The position numbers and the translations under genes are program-made. Below are positions 1-7,522 of a DNA stretch of 24,266 nucleotides, piece after piece (position 1 is the stretch's first letter; every line of letters begins with the position of its first letter). The stretch is from CAZOOA01 sp964581355. GTDB lineage: Bacteria; Bacillota; Dethiobacteria; DTU022; UBA8154. The DNA is taken from positions 1-24,266 of the forward strand of contig CAZOOA010000045.1 in the NCBI GenBank assembly GCA_964581355.1, read 5' to 3'. Below the pieces are notes generated by a model. The model was not told the DNA's origin, searched no databases, and saw only the letters and a list, made by a program, of their open reading frames with translations.

Positions 1-787
1 AGTCAACGTCGGGCTGTTCAGATTCAGGGAGTTCATTACCATCAGCGTCTTGCACGACTTTTTTGATCTCGATTAGCGCTGAGTCATCATCGTAGGTATT
101 GGTGATGGTAATTGCTGTTGCCTCGCCACTAGTGATTGTGAATTCAAAGCCGTTGTCGTTTTCCTCCACATTGCCGGTATATTCTACAGTAACGGCGCCT
201 TGATCCTCTGTTTCTTCTATAGAATACGTGCCAGTTGCTATATTATCGAGTTCAATGTCACTTCCAGGTTTTATGGAGTATTCATAATAGTCTCCATCAG
301 AATCTGTAATTTTTACTTTAAATTCTTTCCCATCATAGTCATCTGATATCACTTTCTTCTCGACGATTAGTCCTCCAGTATCGGGCGGAACTATTTCCGC
401 ACATACAAAGCCGAACCAACTTATGTCAGGAATATTGCCGCCATGGTTCTTAGGTGCTTGGATGTTTGTGCCTCCTGTGGCGCCAGAGTAATGATAGATA
501 TTTACTGCTGGTCCACCCTTGACATAAACCTGTTTAACTTGTGAGGAATCTGTGTCAGATTTCCATTCTAAATATTTACCATGGACTGCATAGGTTACAG
601 TTTCACTGTTGCATTTAATTTCTCCAGATGGAAAATCACCTTCGATTAATTCATCAGGTTTTGGATTCCCACCAACCGTCTCAATTTCATTAGCATTATG
701 CCCATTATCAGTTGCACCAATCCCCACCACTGTAAACGAAACCATAAACATAAATACAAGCAAAACAGCCGTTATTTTTCTTCTCAT
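1..787 (-). CDS. Secreted surface protein with prealbumin/Cna-B-like repeat, 5' part only
   Basis: An open frame on the minus strand starts at ATG 787-785 and runs without a stop off the left edge, giving 262 residues of a longer protein. Residues 1-25 form a signal peptide (MRRK, then a hydrophobic run ending VVGIGA). Residues about 60-130 hold a module with the pattern VYVKGGPAVNIYHY, then APKNHGGNIPDISWFGFVC, familiar to me from the N-termini of Gram-positive adhesin-like proteins. Residues about 137-233 look like a beta-sandwich repeat of the SpaA/Cna-B/DUF5979 type: it opens GGLIVEKKV and closes ITITNTYDD. A second repeat begins at ALIEIKKVVQD and is cut by the window edge. The start is preceded by AGGAAAGGGGAAGAG. 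An LPXTG or other anchor would lie outside the window. It is probably a wall-associated or secreted adhesin; the ligand is unknown. Confidence 0.8.
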   Translation of the reverse strand, partial: MRRKITAVLLVFMFMVSFTVVGIGATDNGHNANEIETVGGNPKPDELIEGDFPSGEIKCNSETVTYAVHGKYLEWKSDTDSSQVKQVYVKGGPAVNIYHYSGATGGTNIQAPKNHGGNIPDISWFGFVCAEIVPPDTGGLIVEKKVISDDYDGKEFKVKITDSDGDYYEYSIKPGSDIELDNIATGTYSIEETEDQGAVTVEYTGNVEENDNGFEFTITSGEATAITITNTYDDDSALIEIKKVVQDADGNELPESEQPDVD

Positions 788-840
788 AAAACTCTTCCCC
801 TTTCCTGGGTAAATCCACTTAAACCTTCAAAACTGTGAAT

Positions 841-884
841 AAAAAAAAAAGGACTCAATTATTAACAAATCATTTTTCCGAGTC
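841..884 (-). terminator. Possible weak terminator or leader hairpin
   Basis: On the minus strand GACTC and GAGTC can pair across a long AT-rich loop and are followed by about ten T residues. It lies between the recombinase remnant and the surface-protein start. It could end transcription from upstream or act in the leader of the surface-protein gene. The stem is short and the loop long, so the call is weak. Confidence 0.3.
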
Positions 885-957
885 ATTTTTCATTAACACG
901 CTGTTTGTGCTAGAAATTAAATAACCTGCCCTCCCTTATCACGGTTTTTTCCTACAG

Positions 958-1284
958 TTATATATTATTGTATGGTATTCTTATAAATCTATTAGCAATT
1001 TCAGCAACCCTCTCCCAATTCAAGGTGCCGCCCAGCGGCCTTGACACACCTATTTCACGCAGTTTCTTTACTATTGAAGGGCAACCCATGCAAGAGATGT
1101 AGTCCTTAAAAATCATAGGAACGATTTCTGCCTGGTCGGAATCTATTCCAATTTCTCCATTTTTAATGCTCATGTAGGATCGGCAGAACGATAATGGCGG
1201 CGTTCTCCTTAATCTTAATGGTTCTAACTCGCTACGCTGGCTGCGATTAACATCCATCTGAATGCCCAAACCGGCTCTTCTCAA
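958..1284 (-). pseudogene. Serine site-specific recombinase, internal fragment
   Basis: Residues about 38-108 of this frame resemble the first part of the 'Recombinase' domain (PF07508) of large serine recombinases. The pattern NGEIGIDSDQAEIVPMIF, then GCPSIVKKLREIGVSRPLGG, then NWERVAEIANRFIRIPYNN matches the family's usual (D/E)xxEAxxVxxIF..Y..G.....IA..LN..GI.T..GG..W....V..IL.NP.Y.G. The catalytic N-terminal resolvase domain and the zinc/coiled-coil C-terminal part are both missing. The first 37 residues do not look like recombinase. I therefore read it as a decayed remnant of an integrase from a lost prophage or transposon, inserted between the surface-protein gene and the region to its right. 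It has no convincing ribosome binding site. Confidence 0.7.
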
Positions 1285-1548
1285 ATCTCACCGCTTGAAC
1301 GGCTGGGGTTAAAGCAAAAGAAGACACTACCGAAACAAGAAAAAGTGAATCATCGGAGTTCCCTTTGATTGCAATTGCTTCGTATTGCTCTTAAGTCTTC
1401 ACCTGCTTGATTCTAATTAACTGTCCAGGCATAAAAATCATCACGCCCTCTCCCAAGTTTGAATAATCAATTCATGAAACGAGATACTGTCCCGCTGGTG
1501 TCTTACTTATCATATCTTTTCGGCCAATAAAAAACAGTATTCCGGGAG

Positions 1549-1594
1549 TCTATCTTTTATGGTAAAAGCAATCTATCTTTCATGGTAAAAAACA
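1549..1594. repeat. 23-bp tandem duplication
   Basis: Two adjacent copies begin TCTATCTTT(T/C)ATGGTAAAA at 1549 and 1572. Eighteen of the first 19 bases agree. Function is unknown; it may be a local duplication. Confidence 0.7.
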
Positions 1595-1677
1595 AGTAGC
1601 TTGCAGCTAATCCAAAAGCAGTATCTGCAAGTTAAGATAGTTTAACTGTATCAGAAATGCGCTTCAGGGCAGTCCAC

Positions 1678-1765
1678 AAAAGATTCGCAAAAGATTCATT
1701 AATCTTACGGTTGAGTTTCATGAAGGTATCCAGGATCATTCAGTTGAGTTACAATTGAGTTACAA
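1678..1765 (+). repeat. Eight-unit 11-bp phased direct repeat (array 1)
   Basis: Eight units follow one another at an exact 11-bp period. The same C recurs at 1686, 1697, 1708, 1719, 1730, 1741, 1752 and 1763, preceded two bases earlier by T in seven of eight. The best units read TTGAGTTACAA (1744 and 1755) and TTGAGTTTCAT (1711). The core GTT(T/A)CA is shared with array 2 at 7249-7336. SARP/BTAD regulators bind short direct repeats spaced about 11 bp, and a gene for one lies just to the right, so this is a candidate regulator array. No obvious promoter or gene start is adjacent. Confidence 0.6.
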
Positions 1766-2014
1766 ATTAAAAAAAGGCCGGAAAAATCGGCGACAGCAAG
1801 AGTATTATCTGCCAAGAGGCGCTTGCTTCGTTAGAGTTCCTGGACCTTCGTTATGACGGGCTTTTGGTGATCTCTTTCCTGGTGCAATGATCCGGTATTT
1901 TTCATTGCCAGTCATGCCTGTTCATCAGTCAAGAGAAAATCAAGCCGGGGTAAATTGCCATTGCTTAAAATACATTTTATTGCTTTCTTGTTCATTTTTT
2001 ATGCAGGCCTGGAC

Positions 2015-2041
2015 AAAAAAACAGCCAGCATGGCTGTTTTT
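2015..2041 (-). terminator. Intrinsic terminator, after the SARP gene
   Basis: The stem AAACAGCC/GGCTGTTT has a short AGCAT/ATGCT loop and is followed on the minus strand by a run of seven T. It sits about 80 bp past the stop of the SARP-type gene. The plus side also ends in T residues, so it could work in both directions. Confidence 0.75.
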
Positions 2042-2120
2042 GTTGATTTGCTGAATTTGCTCCTTTTATGCAAAATAATCATTCAAAGCGTATACTCATG
2101 ATCCAGGCAGAGCACTGGCC

Positions 2121-3380
2121 TCAAAGGGGGCCCCCAACTCCCATGGGCAAAAGTTTTTGGACCCGGGAATACAGGGTAATCCCTTCGAACCGGCCTTCGC
2201 CGTGATGGTGCCAAAAACGTTCTTCAATCCGTTTTAGGACCATTTCCGCTTTATCCTGGGTTAAGCCCGGGAGCATGAGCAAAAATTGGGATTCGTTCCA
2301 GCGGCAAAAGATATCACCCAGGCGCAGGCTGCCCTGGATAGTTTGTCTTAACTTTTCCATCATGTCCGGTATGAGGCTGGCCAAAGCCACTGTTTTATCC
2401 GCGGGGACAAAGGACTGCAGGCCCAAAAATACAGACTGGCCGGTACGCTCGCTGCGGCGCCGTTCCATCTGGTAAAAGAGGCGGAAAAGATCAGAGTCAC
2501 AGAAAAATGCCCCCTGAGCTTCTTCCCGGTCCTTGAAGCTGTCCTGAATGGAAGACAAATCCAGCTGAAAGTTGTCCACATCATTTTTCATCATGCGATA
2601 CAAATTACGCAGGGCAGGAGAAGGTTTTACCCCCAAATCGCGGTAAAAGGAAGTCGTTACATATTCATAGTGGGCTAGGGCCTGCTTGGGTTTCCCCGTC
2701 TCCAGCAGCGCCTCCATAAAGCGCAGGTGAAATTCTTCTTCATAGGGCTCGATCAACAGGGCATTTTCTGTTATTTTGATGATCCTGTTGTGATCCTGTT
2801 TTTTCTTCAGCAGCTCCGCCATTTCCAGCACACTGCGCAAATAGATGCGGGAATAATAGTTGCGAACCGGCAGCACCCATTCATAGTACGAGCTTTCCGG
2901 CAGGTAATCTCCTTTGTAAAGAGACAAAGCTTCGTGGTAGGTTTCAATGGCCTCTTCCAGGTTGTCCCGGGATAGCTGGTGGGCTTGATAGCATAATGCC
3001 TCAAAAGCTTCAGCATCCAGCCAGTAATCCAGGCTATTGTTCCATTTGTAGCACCCCTGGGCCAGGCTGATGTGGGAACTATCTTCTTCACAGGTTTTTG
3101 CACTGTCCAAGATTTGTCGCAGCCGGGAAACCATGGTCCGCACGGCCCTTTTGGGGTCGGAGTACTCTTGTTCAGGCCAGAGCGCATCCAGGATAGTTTC
3201 CGGAAGCACGCGTTTTTCCCGCTGGGTAAGCAAATACTTTAGCAGCTCCCATGGCTTGGATGAGCGCTTGGAGTTTTCAGAAAGAACCTTTCCTCCACGT
3301 TTTATCGTAAATTGGCCAAAGGTATAGATTTGCAGGGAATTAACCGCCCCATTATCCACAACCTTTTTTTCTGAAAGCAT
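2121..3380 (-). CDS. SARP/AfsR-type (BTAD) transcriptional regulator with degenerate GGDEF-like tail
   Basis: The protein has 419 residues. Residues about 15-110 form the OmpR-like winged helix of SARP regulators (LQIYTFGQFTIKRGGK, then SKPWELLKYLL, then LWPEQEYSDPKRAVRTMVSRLRQIL). Residues about 118-265 form the all-helical bacterial transcriptional activation domain (FEALCYQA, YKGDYLPE, LRFMEALLETGKPKQALAHYE, LGVKPSPAL). Residues about 295-400 resemble a diguanylate-cyclase fold, but the signature is replaced by NESQF (362-366) after RLGDIFCRW, so it cannot make cyclic-di-GMP. It might sense a nucleotide or serve for dimerisation. The ATG is preceded by GGGAG at good spacing. It is transcribed in the same direction as the peptidase upstream but separated by 138 bp. 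It is a plausible reader of the 11-bp arrays on either side of this gene pair (inference). Confidence 0.88.
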   Translation of the reverse strand: MLSEKKVVDNGAVNSLQIYTFGQFTIKRGGKVLSENSKRSSKPWELLKYLLTQREKRVLPETILDALWPEQEYSDPKRAVRTMVSRLRQILDSAKTCEEDSSHISLAQGCYKWNNSLDYWLDAEAFEALCYQAHQLSRDNLEEAIETYHEALSLYKGDYLPESSYYEWVLPVRNYYSRIYLRSVLEMAELLKKKQDHNRIIKITENALLIEPYEEEFHLRFMEALLETGKPKQALAHYEYVTTSFYRDLGVKPSPALRNLYRMMKNDVDNFQLDLSSIQDSFKDREEAQGAFFCDSDLFRLFYQMERRRSERTGQSVFLGLQSFVPADKTVALASLIPDMMEKLRQTIQGSLRLGDIFCRWNESQFLLMLPGLTQDKAEMVLKRIEERFWHHHGEGRFEGITLYSRVQKLLPMGVGGPL

Positions 3381-3470
3381 GATGTTTTTCTCCCATTTCT
3401 CCTAAATGATGTTATATTAAAATAATTTGACATAGAATAAAGAAAATCCTTCTTTTTATTAGAAATATTT

Positions 3471-3499
3471 TCATGACTTAGGCATATTTATCATGACTT
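3471..3499. promoter_or_regulatory. Direct repeat TCATGACTT x2 upstream of SARP gene
   Basis: Identical 9-mers at 3471-3479 and 3491-3499 are 20 bp apart, close to two helical turns, in the AT-rich 138-bp gap upstream of the SARP gene. They may be a regulator site for that gene. TCATGA is itself a palindrome. No good -35 is visible; a TATAAC-like -10 on the minus strand lies near 3410-3416. Confidence 0.35.
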
Positions 3500-3518
3500 T
3501 CTAAGTTTCATTTTTCGT

Positions 3519-6500
3519 TTACTCCTTCAAGCGAAGACTGGGATCACCAAAAAGAACATATATATGAATATGCCGCGACTGGAAGGGGTTGCGGCCGAAG
3601 TCCACATGGCCATACTGCTCCCATTTATGATCTGCCTCCAGGTAATGTTGGACAAATTCACGTACGGCTACAGCCCACATATCGCCCAGGCGGGTAGCAT
3701 GGTCGTGGTTCCAGGATCCAATAAACCGTTTGACAAAGGGGTGGCTGGCGTGGTTGGTGCCCGAATGAGCGCCCAAAAAGCCAACGCCACCTTTATCAGG
3801 GGCAAACAGCAATACCTCGGCCATGGATTCCACATCAATTTCCGAAGGTTGGATGGGTGCCGGTTCCGGGCGTGGGTCATCCCAGCCGACCGGCTGATCC
3901 TGGTGGGGAGGCAGGCAGTGCGGCCAACAGGGCGGGTAGTTCCCGTCAACATCCTGATAAATGTCATGCTCCTGGACAAACTTGGCAGTATCACAGGCGC
4001 TGGCAATGAATACGGGATATCTGCCGTAATTTTGCAGCCCGGCGATGTCGGGGGCACTGAGCGGGCCCAGCGACCGGCGGCTGCCATGGCCGAAGAAAAC
4101 AGCAAACCCGGCCCCCTGGTCGATATCAGCCATGATTCCTTCTTTGCGCAGCTGCTCGCCCTGTTGCTGCTGATCCGAACTCCAAGAAGCATACCCTTCC
4201 GGGCGGAAATGTTTCTTGGCCGCAAAATCGGCCAGCAATTCATCCGCCACATAAGTCAGTTCCAGGTGGTCCTGCCTGAAATCACTACTCGAATTCCACA
4301 GCACAACCTGATCGAACCACTGTGACGTGCCTTCTGCTTCGTATTGGATGACTTTGGAGACATAGGTGGAAACCTCGTCGATGCTACTGGCCGGAACTCG
4401 CCCCAGGGCAACATGGGGCCGTAAGCCGCAGTCATCCATGTTGATTTGGGCGAAATTATCTGCCACATTGGCGCTGACCCCTGCGTAAGTTTGCGGTTCC
4501 CACCACTGGCCGAGAATGGTGTTTTCATTGCCGTCCCAGTGGTCAAAGGTCCCGTCGGGCTTGAACAGGCAGGCATAATAGAGGTCCGTGATGGGATAGA
4601 CAACTCCCCAGGACACCCCCTGGCGCCCGGCTTGATGGTAGCGGACCGGGAAACGGTCTCCGTCACCTACCAACATCACATAGCGGGTGTCGTTCTGGTT
4701 GTACGCCCGGGCAATGGTTTTTTTGACCTGTTCGGGAAGGTCCCTGGAGTCGGGCAGGCCAAAGCGTGCTTCCTGCTCGATGGCATCCAAGGTCATAATA
4801 TGGGCAGAAATGCCTGTGGAATTTTTCCAGTCCCGCAAGGGCTCCAGGGCCTCATAAAAGAGCGCTGGCGCAAGGATGAGCAGCTCCGCCTGGGAAGCGG
4901 CAGCCAGCGGGTTGTAATGCACCCGGATGGTCTCGGAGTAGCCATACTTGCCGGAAAAGCTTTTGGCCCATACCCGGATTTGATTTTCCCCGGGAAAAAT
5001 GAGACCGTGGATGTTGGGCCCGCCGAAGGTGTAATCGGGGGCTTCTCCGCTGAAGTGAAGCAAACCATCCCGGACCTGGTCCCCCTGCACTACGCGAATT
5101 CCCACCTCCTCGAGCTTTAATTCATCCCGGATGGTTCCCGAGATATCAAAAGCACCCGGGAAGGTTTCAAAACCTGAAATGAAGCGCCCGCTTTGCGGCG
5201 TTTCAATGATTACCTCAGGTGCGGGGGCTTCTATGGATATTGGTTCCCCTACCGTGGCGAAACCCAGATCATCGATAGCCGGGGCATATCCGCCGGAAAA
5301 AGTAAGCTCCACGCGGTGGATCAGGGGCTCATCTTCCGTGTGCACAAACATCTGCGTACCGATCGCCACCGGCCCGGGACCGATAAGCCGCTGCTGGATG
5401 GCCACCTGCTCCGGGGGATAGCTTTCCATGCCGTACCCCGGTATAGCCAGCATTGTTTCGGCATCAAAGGCCTTCAGTGTGGCCAGGACTTTATTCCCGT
5501 GGGTTTCTTCAAGCAGGCCCACAAAGAGGTTGACACAGCTTTGCCCGGTCGTGAATTCAATGACCAGTTTCCCGCCGAATTCTTCTCCAGGCCTGTACGT
5601 GCTCAGCGCCTTCGTTCCGGAAGTGGTGCCCGTCTCTTCGGGCTCTATGATCCGGGGCGCGAAGGGAAAACTAACACCCATGGAACCGTACTGGTGGAAT
5701 ACCTGCGCCCCGGGTTCCAGTTCCTCAAAATCAATCACCTGTCGGGGGCAGTCACCGGGCGGCTCGGCCAGGCGCCAGCCGAAGGGAGACTCCCGCCGCG
5801 GATCGTATTGAACCGTCACTTCCTGGATGGATGCATCCCAATCCACCCGGCAGCCCAGGGCTTCTGCAATAAAGCGCAGGGGCAGCATGGTTCGCCCCGG
5901 AGGGGCAATGATCGGCATGACATCTTGGTTCGACGGATCCACCTGCCGGTAAGAGCCGTTTACCCGGGCCTGGTTCTGGTCGATCCAGAGCTCAACGGCT
6001 GTATCAGCCAGGATAATAATCACTTTTCTTTGTTCCGGGTCCCACTCAACTTCCGCCCCCAAAGGTTCGGCCACATAGCGGATAGGCAGCAGGGTCCGTC
6101 CTTCCTGGATAATCGGGGCGGCATCCATCGTTTCCGCGGCGTCATCCACCAAATAGTCGCTGCTGCCGATGCTGAAGCGAATAAAAGTTTCCCGGAAATC
6201 ATGGGGTTCGTCGGGTTCATCAGGTTCGTGAGGCTTGTCAAGCTCCTCTAATTCATCGGGGTCTTCGATCTCCTTGGGCTCATCCCGGGGTTCCTCGGGC
6301 TCCTTTATTCTTTTCGTTTCCTGGGGCTCCCGGGGAGGACGAGGCTGCGTCTCAGGTTCAGCGGCTTGCAGTGTTGTAGCGCTGGCTTCATTGGAATAGC
6401 TGGAATAGCCGGCCTCGTTGAAAGCTCGCACCATATACGTATAGATTGTTTCAGCCTTTAGCCCGCTGCTGATCAAGGTCTCCATGTCTTTTTCCATCAG

Positions 6501-7049
6501 GTGCATACCAAACAAATAGTCAGTTTCTTCCTGCATCCGTTCCAGGAAAAAACCCGTTTCGTTATCGGCGTTGTCCGTCCATGTGAGCAGGATTTCTGAA
6601 TCGGAGAGGGCCTTGGCCGACAAGCCCGTGGGTGCTGCGGGCAAGCCAATGATGGAAAAATCAGCGTCACTGCTATCCTCCACGATCAACGGATCCCGGC
6701 GGTGGGTTAGAATTGGGATCTGACCGGTAATCTGAATTCTAGCCCGGTCTGTGGACAGGTCGGGGACTGTCCAAGTAAAACTGCCCCCGGAACCTTTGCC
6801 CAGGAACAAATCATAATTTTTCCCTGAGTCAGTCGATAAGTAAAGTTCCAATTCATGGTCGGGGTAACCCTGCCAGGTAATCTTTTGAGTGCTGCCTGCG
6901 GGCAGCCTCTCGCCCCCGTCAGGAAAGGTGACGACCAAGCCGGAAGCTTCGGCCTGTACAGGCTGTACAGGCAAAAACGCACCTGCGATGAAGATGCAAA
7001 CTGCCAAAACGCAGGCGAAGGTGAAGGTGAACAGATCATTCGCTTTCAT
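3519..7049 (-). CDS. Secreted multidomain C25 (gingipain-family) cysteine peptidase
   Basis: The frame stays open upstream to 7379, but I choose ATG 7049-7047: it has AAGGAGTG about ten bases upstream and starts a clean signal peptide (MKANDLF to VQA, residues 1-33). This gives 1176 residues. In order: a beta-sandwich opening VVTFPDGGERLPAGS (36-135), a fibronectin type III domain (138-228), a Pro/Glu-rich spacer (230-285), two copper-amine-oxidase-N stalk repeats (290-415; LLPIRYVAEPLG and MLPLRFIAEALG), a jelly-roll-like region (430-600), an Ig-like region (610-712), then the C25 catalytic domain (720-1176). The catalytic His is H988 in FFGHGS and the Cys is C1019 in IASACDTAKF; the C-terminus has the usual GDPSLRL. 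It is probably an extracellular protease held at the surface through the stalk repeats. A substrate among its neighbours, such as the TasA-like proteins, is possible but unproven. Confidence 0.9.
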   Translation of the reverse strand: MKANDLFTFTFACVLAVCIFIAGAFLPVQPVQAEASGLVVTFPDGGERLPAGSTQKITWQGYPDHELELYLSTDSGKNYDLFLGKGSGGSFTWTVPDLSTDRARIQITGQIPILTHRRDPLIVEDSSDADFSIIGLPAAPTGLSAKALSDSEILLTWTDNADNETGFFLERMQEETDYLFGMHLMEKDMETLISSGLKAETIYTYMVRAFNEAGYSSYSNEASATTLQAAEPETQPRPPREPQETKRIKEPEEPRDEPKEIEDPDELEELDKPHEPDEPDEPHDFRETFIRFSIGSSDYLVDDAAETMDAAPIIQEGRTLLPIRYVAEPLGAEVEWDPEQRKVIIILADTAVELWIDQNQARVNGSYRQVDPSNQDVMPIIAPPGRTMLPLRFIAEALGCRVDWDASIQEVTVQYDPRRESPFGWRLAEPPGDCPRQVIDFEELEPGAQVFHQYGSMGVSFPFAPRIIEPEETGTTSGTKALSTYRPGEEFGGKLVIEFTTGQSCVNLFVGLLEETHGNKVLATLKAFDAETMLAIPGYGMESYPPEQVAIQQRLIGPGPVAIGTQMFVHTEDEPLIHRVELTFSGGYAPAIDDLGFATVGEPISIEAPAPEVIIETPQSGRFISGFETFPGAFDISGTIRDELKLEEVGIRVVQGDQVRDGLLHFSGEAPDYTFGGPNIHGLIFPGENQIRVWAKSFSGKYGYSETIRVHYNPLAAASQAELLILAPALFYEALEPLRDWKNSTGISAHIMTLDAIEQEARFGLPDSRDLPEQVKKTIARAYNQNDTRYVMLVGDGDRFPVRYHQAGRQGVSWGVVYPITDLYYACLFKPDGTFDHWDGNENTILGQWWEPQTYAGVSANVADNFAQINMDDCGLRPHVALGRVPASSIDEVSTYVSKVIQYEAEGTSQWFDQVVLWNSSSDFRQDHLELTYVADELLADFAAKKHFRPEGYASWSSDQQQQGEQLRKEGIMADIDQGAGFAVFFGHGSRRSLGPLSAPDIAGLQNYGRYPVFIASACDTAKFVQEHDIYQDVDGNYPPCWPHCLPPHQDQPVGWDDPRPEPAPIQPSEIDVESMAEVLLFAPDKGGVGFLGAHSGTNHASHPFVKRFIGSWNHDHATRLGDMWAVAVREFVQHYLEADHKWEQYGHVDFGRNPFQSRHIHIYVLFGDPSLRLKE

Positions 7050-7248
7050 CACAGGACACTCCTTAAAAGATATCAAAAACCCGCTTTTTATGGATAAATA
7101 TCTCGCCGAAATGTAGCCGCAGAGGAACAAAAAGTAGGTGTGCATCGACACCGGTTCAGAAGGTACAGGTAGCAAGGATAGATTTGTATATCTAAACGAG
7201 GGGAAACAATATAAAATGGCAAATAGAGACAATATTATTTTACCCAAA

Positions 7249-7336
7249 ATGCATTTCAAAATCGTTACACCAAGAATGCATAAAGGTTTCATTTTTCTTT
7301 CAAGTGGGTTACAAGAGGGTTTCAAAAGGGTTTCAA
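7249..7336 (+). repeat. Eight-unit 11-bp phased direct repeat (array 2)
   Basis: Eight units with an exact 11-bp period place a C at 7257, 7268, 7279, 7290, 7301, 7312, 7323 and 7334. Every unit reads T-N-C-A at the same offset, and seven of eight read TT(T/A)CA. The last three units are nearly identical (GGGTTACAAGA, GGGTTTCAAAA, GGGTTTCAAGA in the offset frame starting at 7306). The core matches array 1. It sits about 190 bp before sigI and about 200 bp before the peptidase start. It fits the 11-bp direct-repeat binding mode known for SARP regulators; such a gene lies downstream of the peptidase. Confidence 0.75.
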
Positions 7337-7420
7337 GAACAATCTGCAAAAGATTAAAACATATAGAGAATGCGTTCATTCCCGAAAATATCTGCCGAAA
7401 AGAAAGGTAAGAGGCTGAAG

Positions 7421-7450
7421 AGAACTTTGGAGAACTTTGAAAAACTTTTT
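7421..7450 (+). repeat. 10-bp triple tandem repeat upstream of sigI
   Basis: Three consecutive units read AGAACTTTGG, AGAACTTTGA and AAAACTTTTT. The period (10 bp) and sequence differ from the 11-bp array. They lie just upstream of the candidate sigI promoter and could bind a second regulator or bend DNA. Confidence 0.5.
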
Positions 7451-7469
7451 ACAACCGGATTGTAGTAAC

Positions 7470-7502
7470 ACCCCCTGAAAAATAGCTCGATTGTCGTATA
7501 AT
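7470..7502 (+). promoter_or_regulatory. Candidate sigI promoter (SigI-type and/or SigA-type)
   Basis: ACCCCC at 7470-7475 resembles the C-rich -35 of SigI-dependent promoters, and CGAT (7488-7491) or CGTA (7495-7498) could be the matching -10. sigI operons are known to be autoregulated in Bacillus and Clostridium. TATAAT at 7497-7502 could instead be a SigA -10, but no good -35 accompanies it. The ribosome binding site AGGAGG begins at 7509, so the leader would be very short for the downstream-most option. Confidence 0.45.
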
Positions 7503-7522
7503 AAGTACAGGAGGACAGCATC

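Larger units (their letters stand above)
1285..2014. other. Long non-coding stretch
   Basis: No convincing gene is seen on either strand. The stretch holds a 23-bp tandem duplication (1549-1594) and an 11-bp phased repeat array (1678-1765), listed separately. Short translations near 1380-1500 and 1770-1970 match nothing I recognise and are full of stops. It may be scar tissue from the mobile element represented by the recombinase fragment. Confidence 0.6.
7050..7522. other. 473-bp divergent intergenic region
   Basis: No gene is seen here. The region separates the minus-strand peptidase from plus-strand sigI and holds the second 11-bp array (7249-7336), a 10-bp triple repeat (7421-7450) and the sigI promoter candidates (7470-7502). 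A small GGTGT/ACACC hairpin lies near 7136-7155 in the peptidase leader. Confidence 0.7.

Noticed and set aside
1678..1765. Array considered as a CRISPR or VNTR
   Set aside because: The units are only 11 bp with no spacers and share a core rather than full identity; phased operator sites fit better.
1770..2000. Possible transposase remnant right of array 1
   Set aside because: Translations on both strands are interrupted by stops and show no motif of a known transposase family.
3564..4325. 253-residue open frame on the plus strand
   Set aside because: It is antisense to the catalytic domain of the C25 peptidase, has no ribosome binding site and no recognisable domain.
5193..6251. 352-residue open frame on the plus strand
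   Set aside because: It is antisense to the stalk region of the C25 peptidase; its Arg/Pro/Gly-rich composition is typical of a shadow frame.
7050..7379. N-terminal extension of the C25 peptidase frame
   Set aside because: The signal peptide and ribosome binding site place the start at 7049; the upstream frame crosses the 11-bp array and does not look coding.
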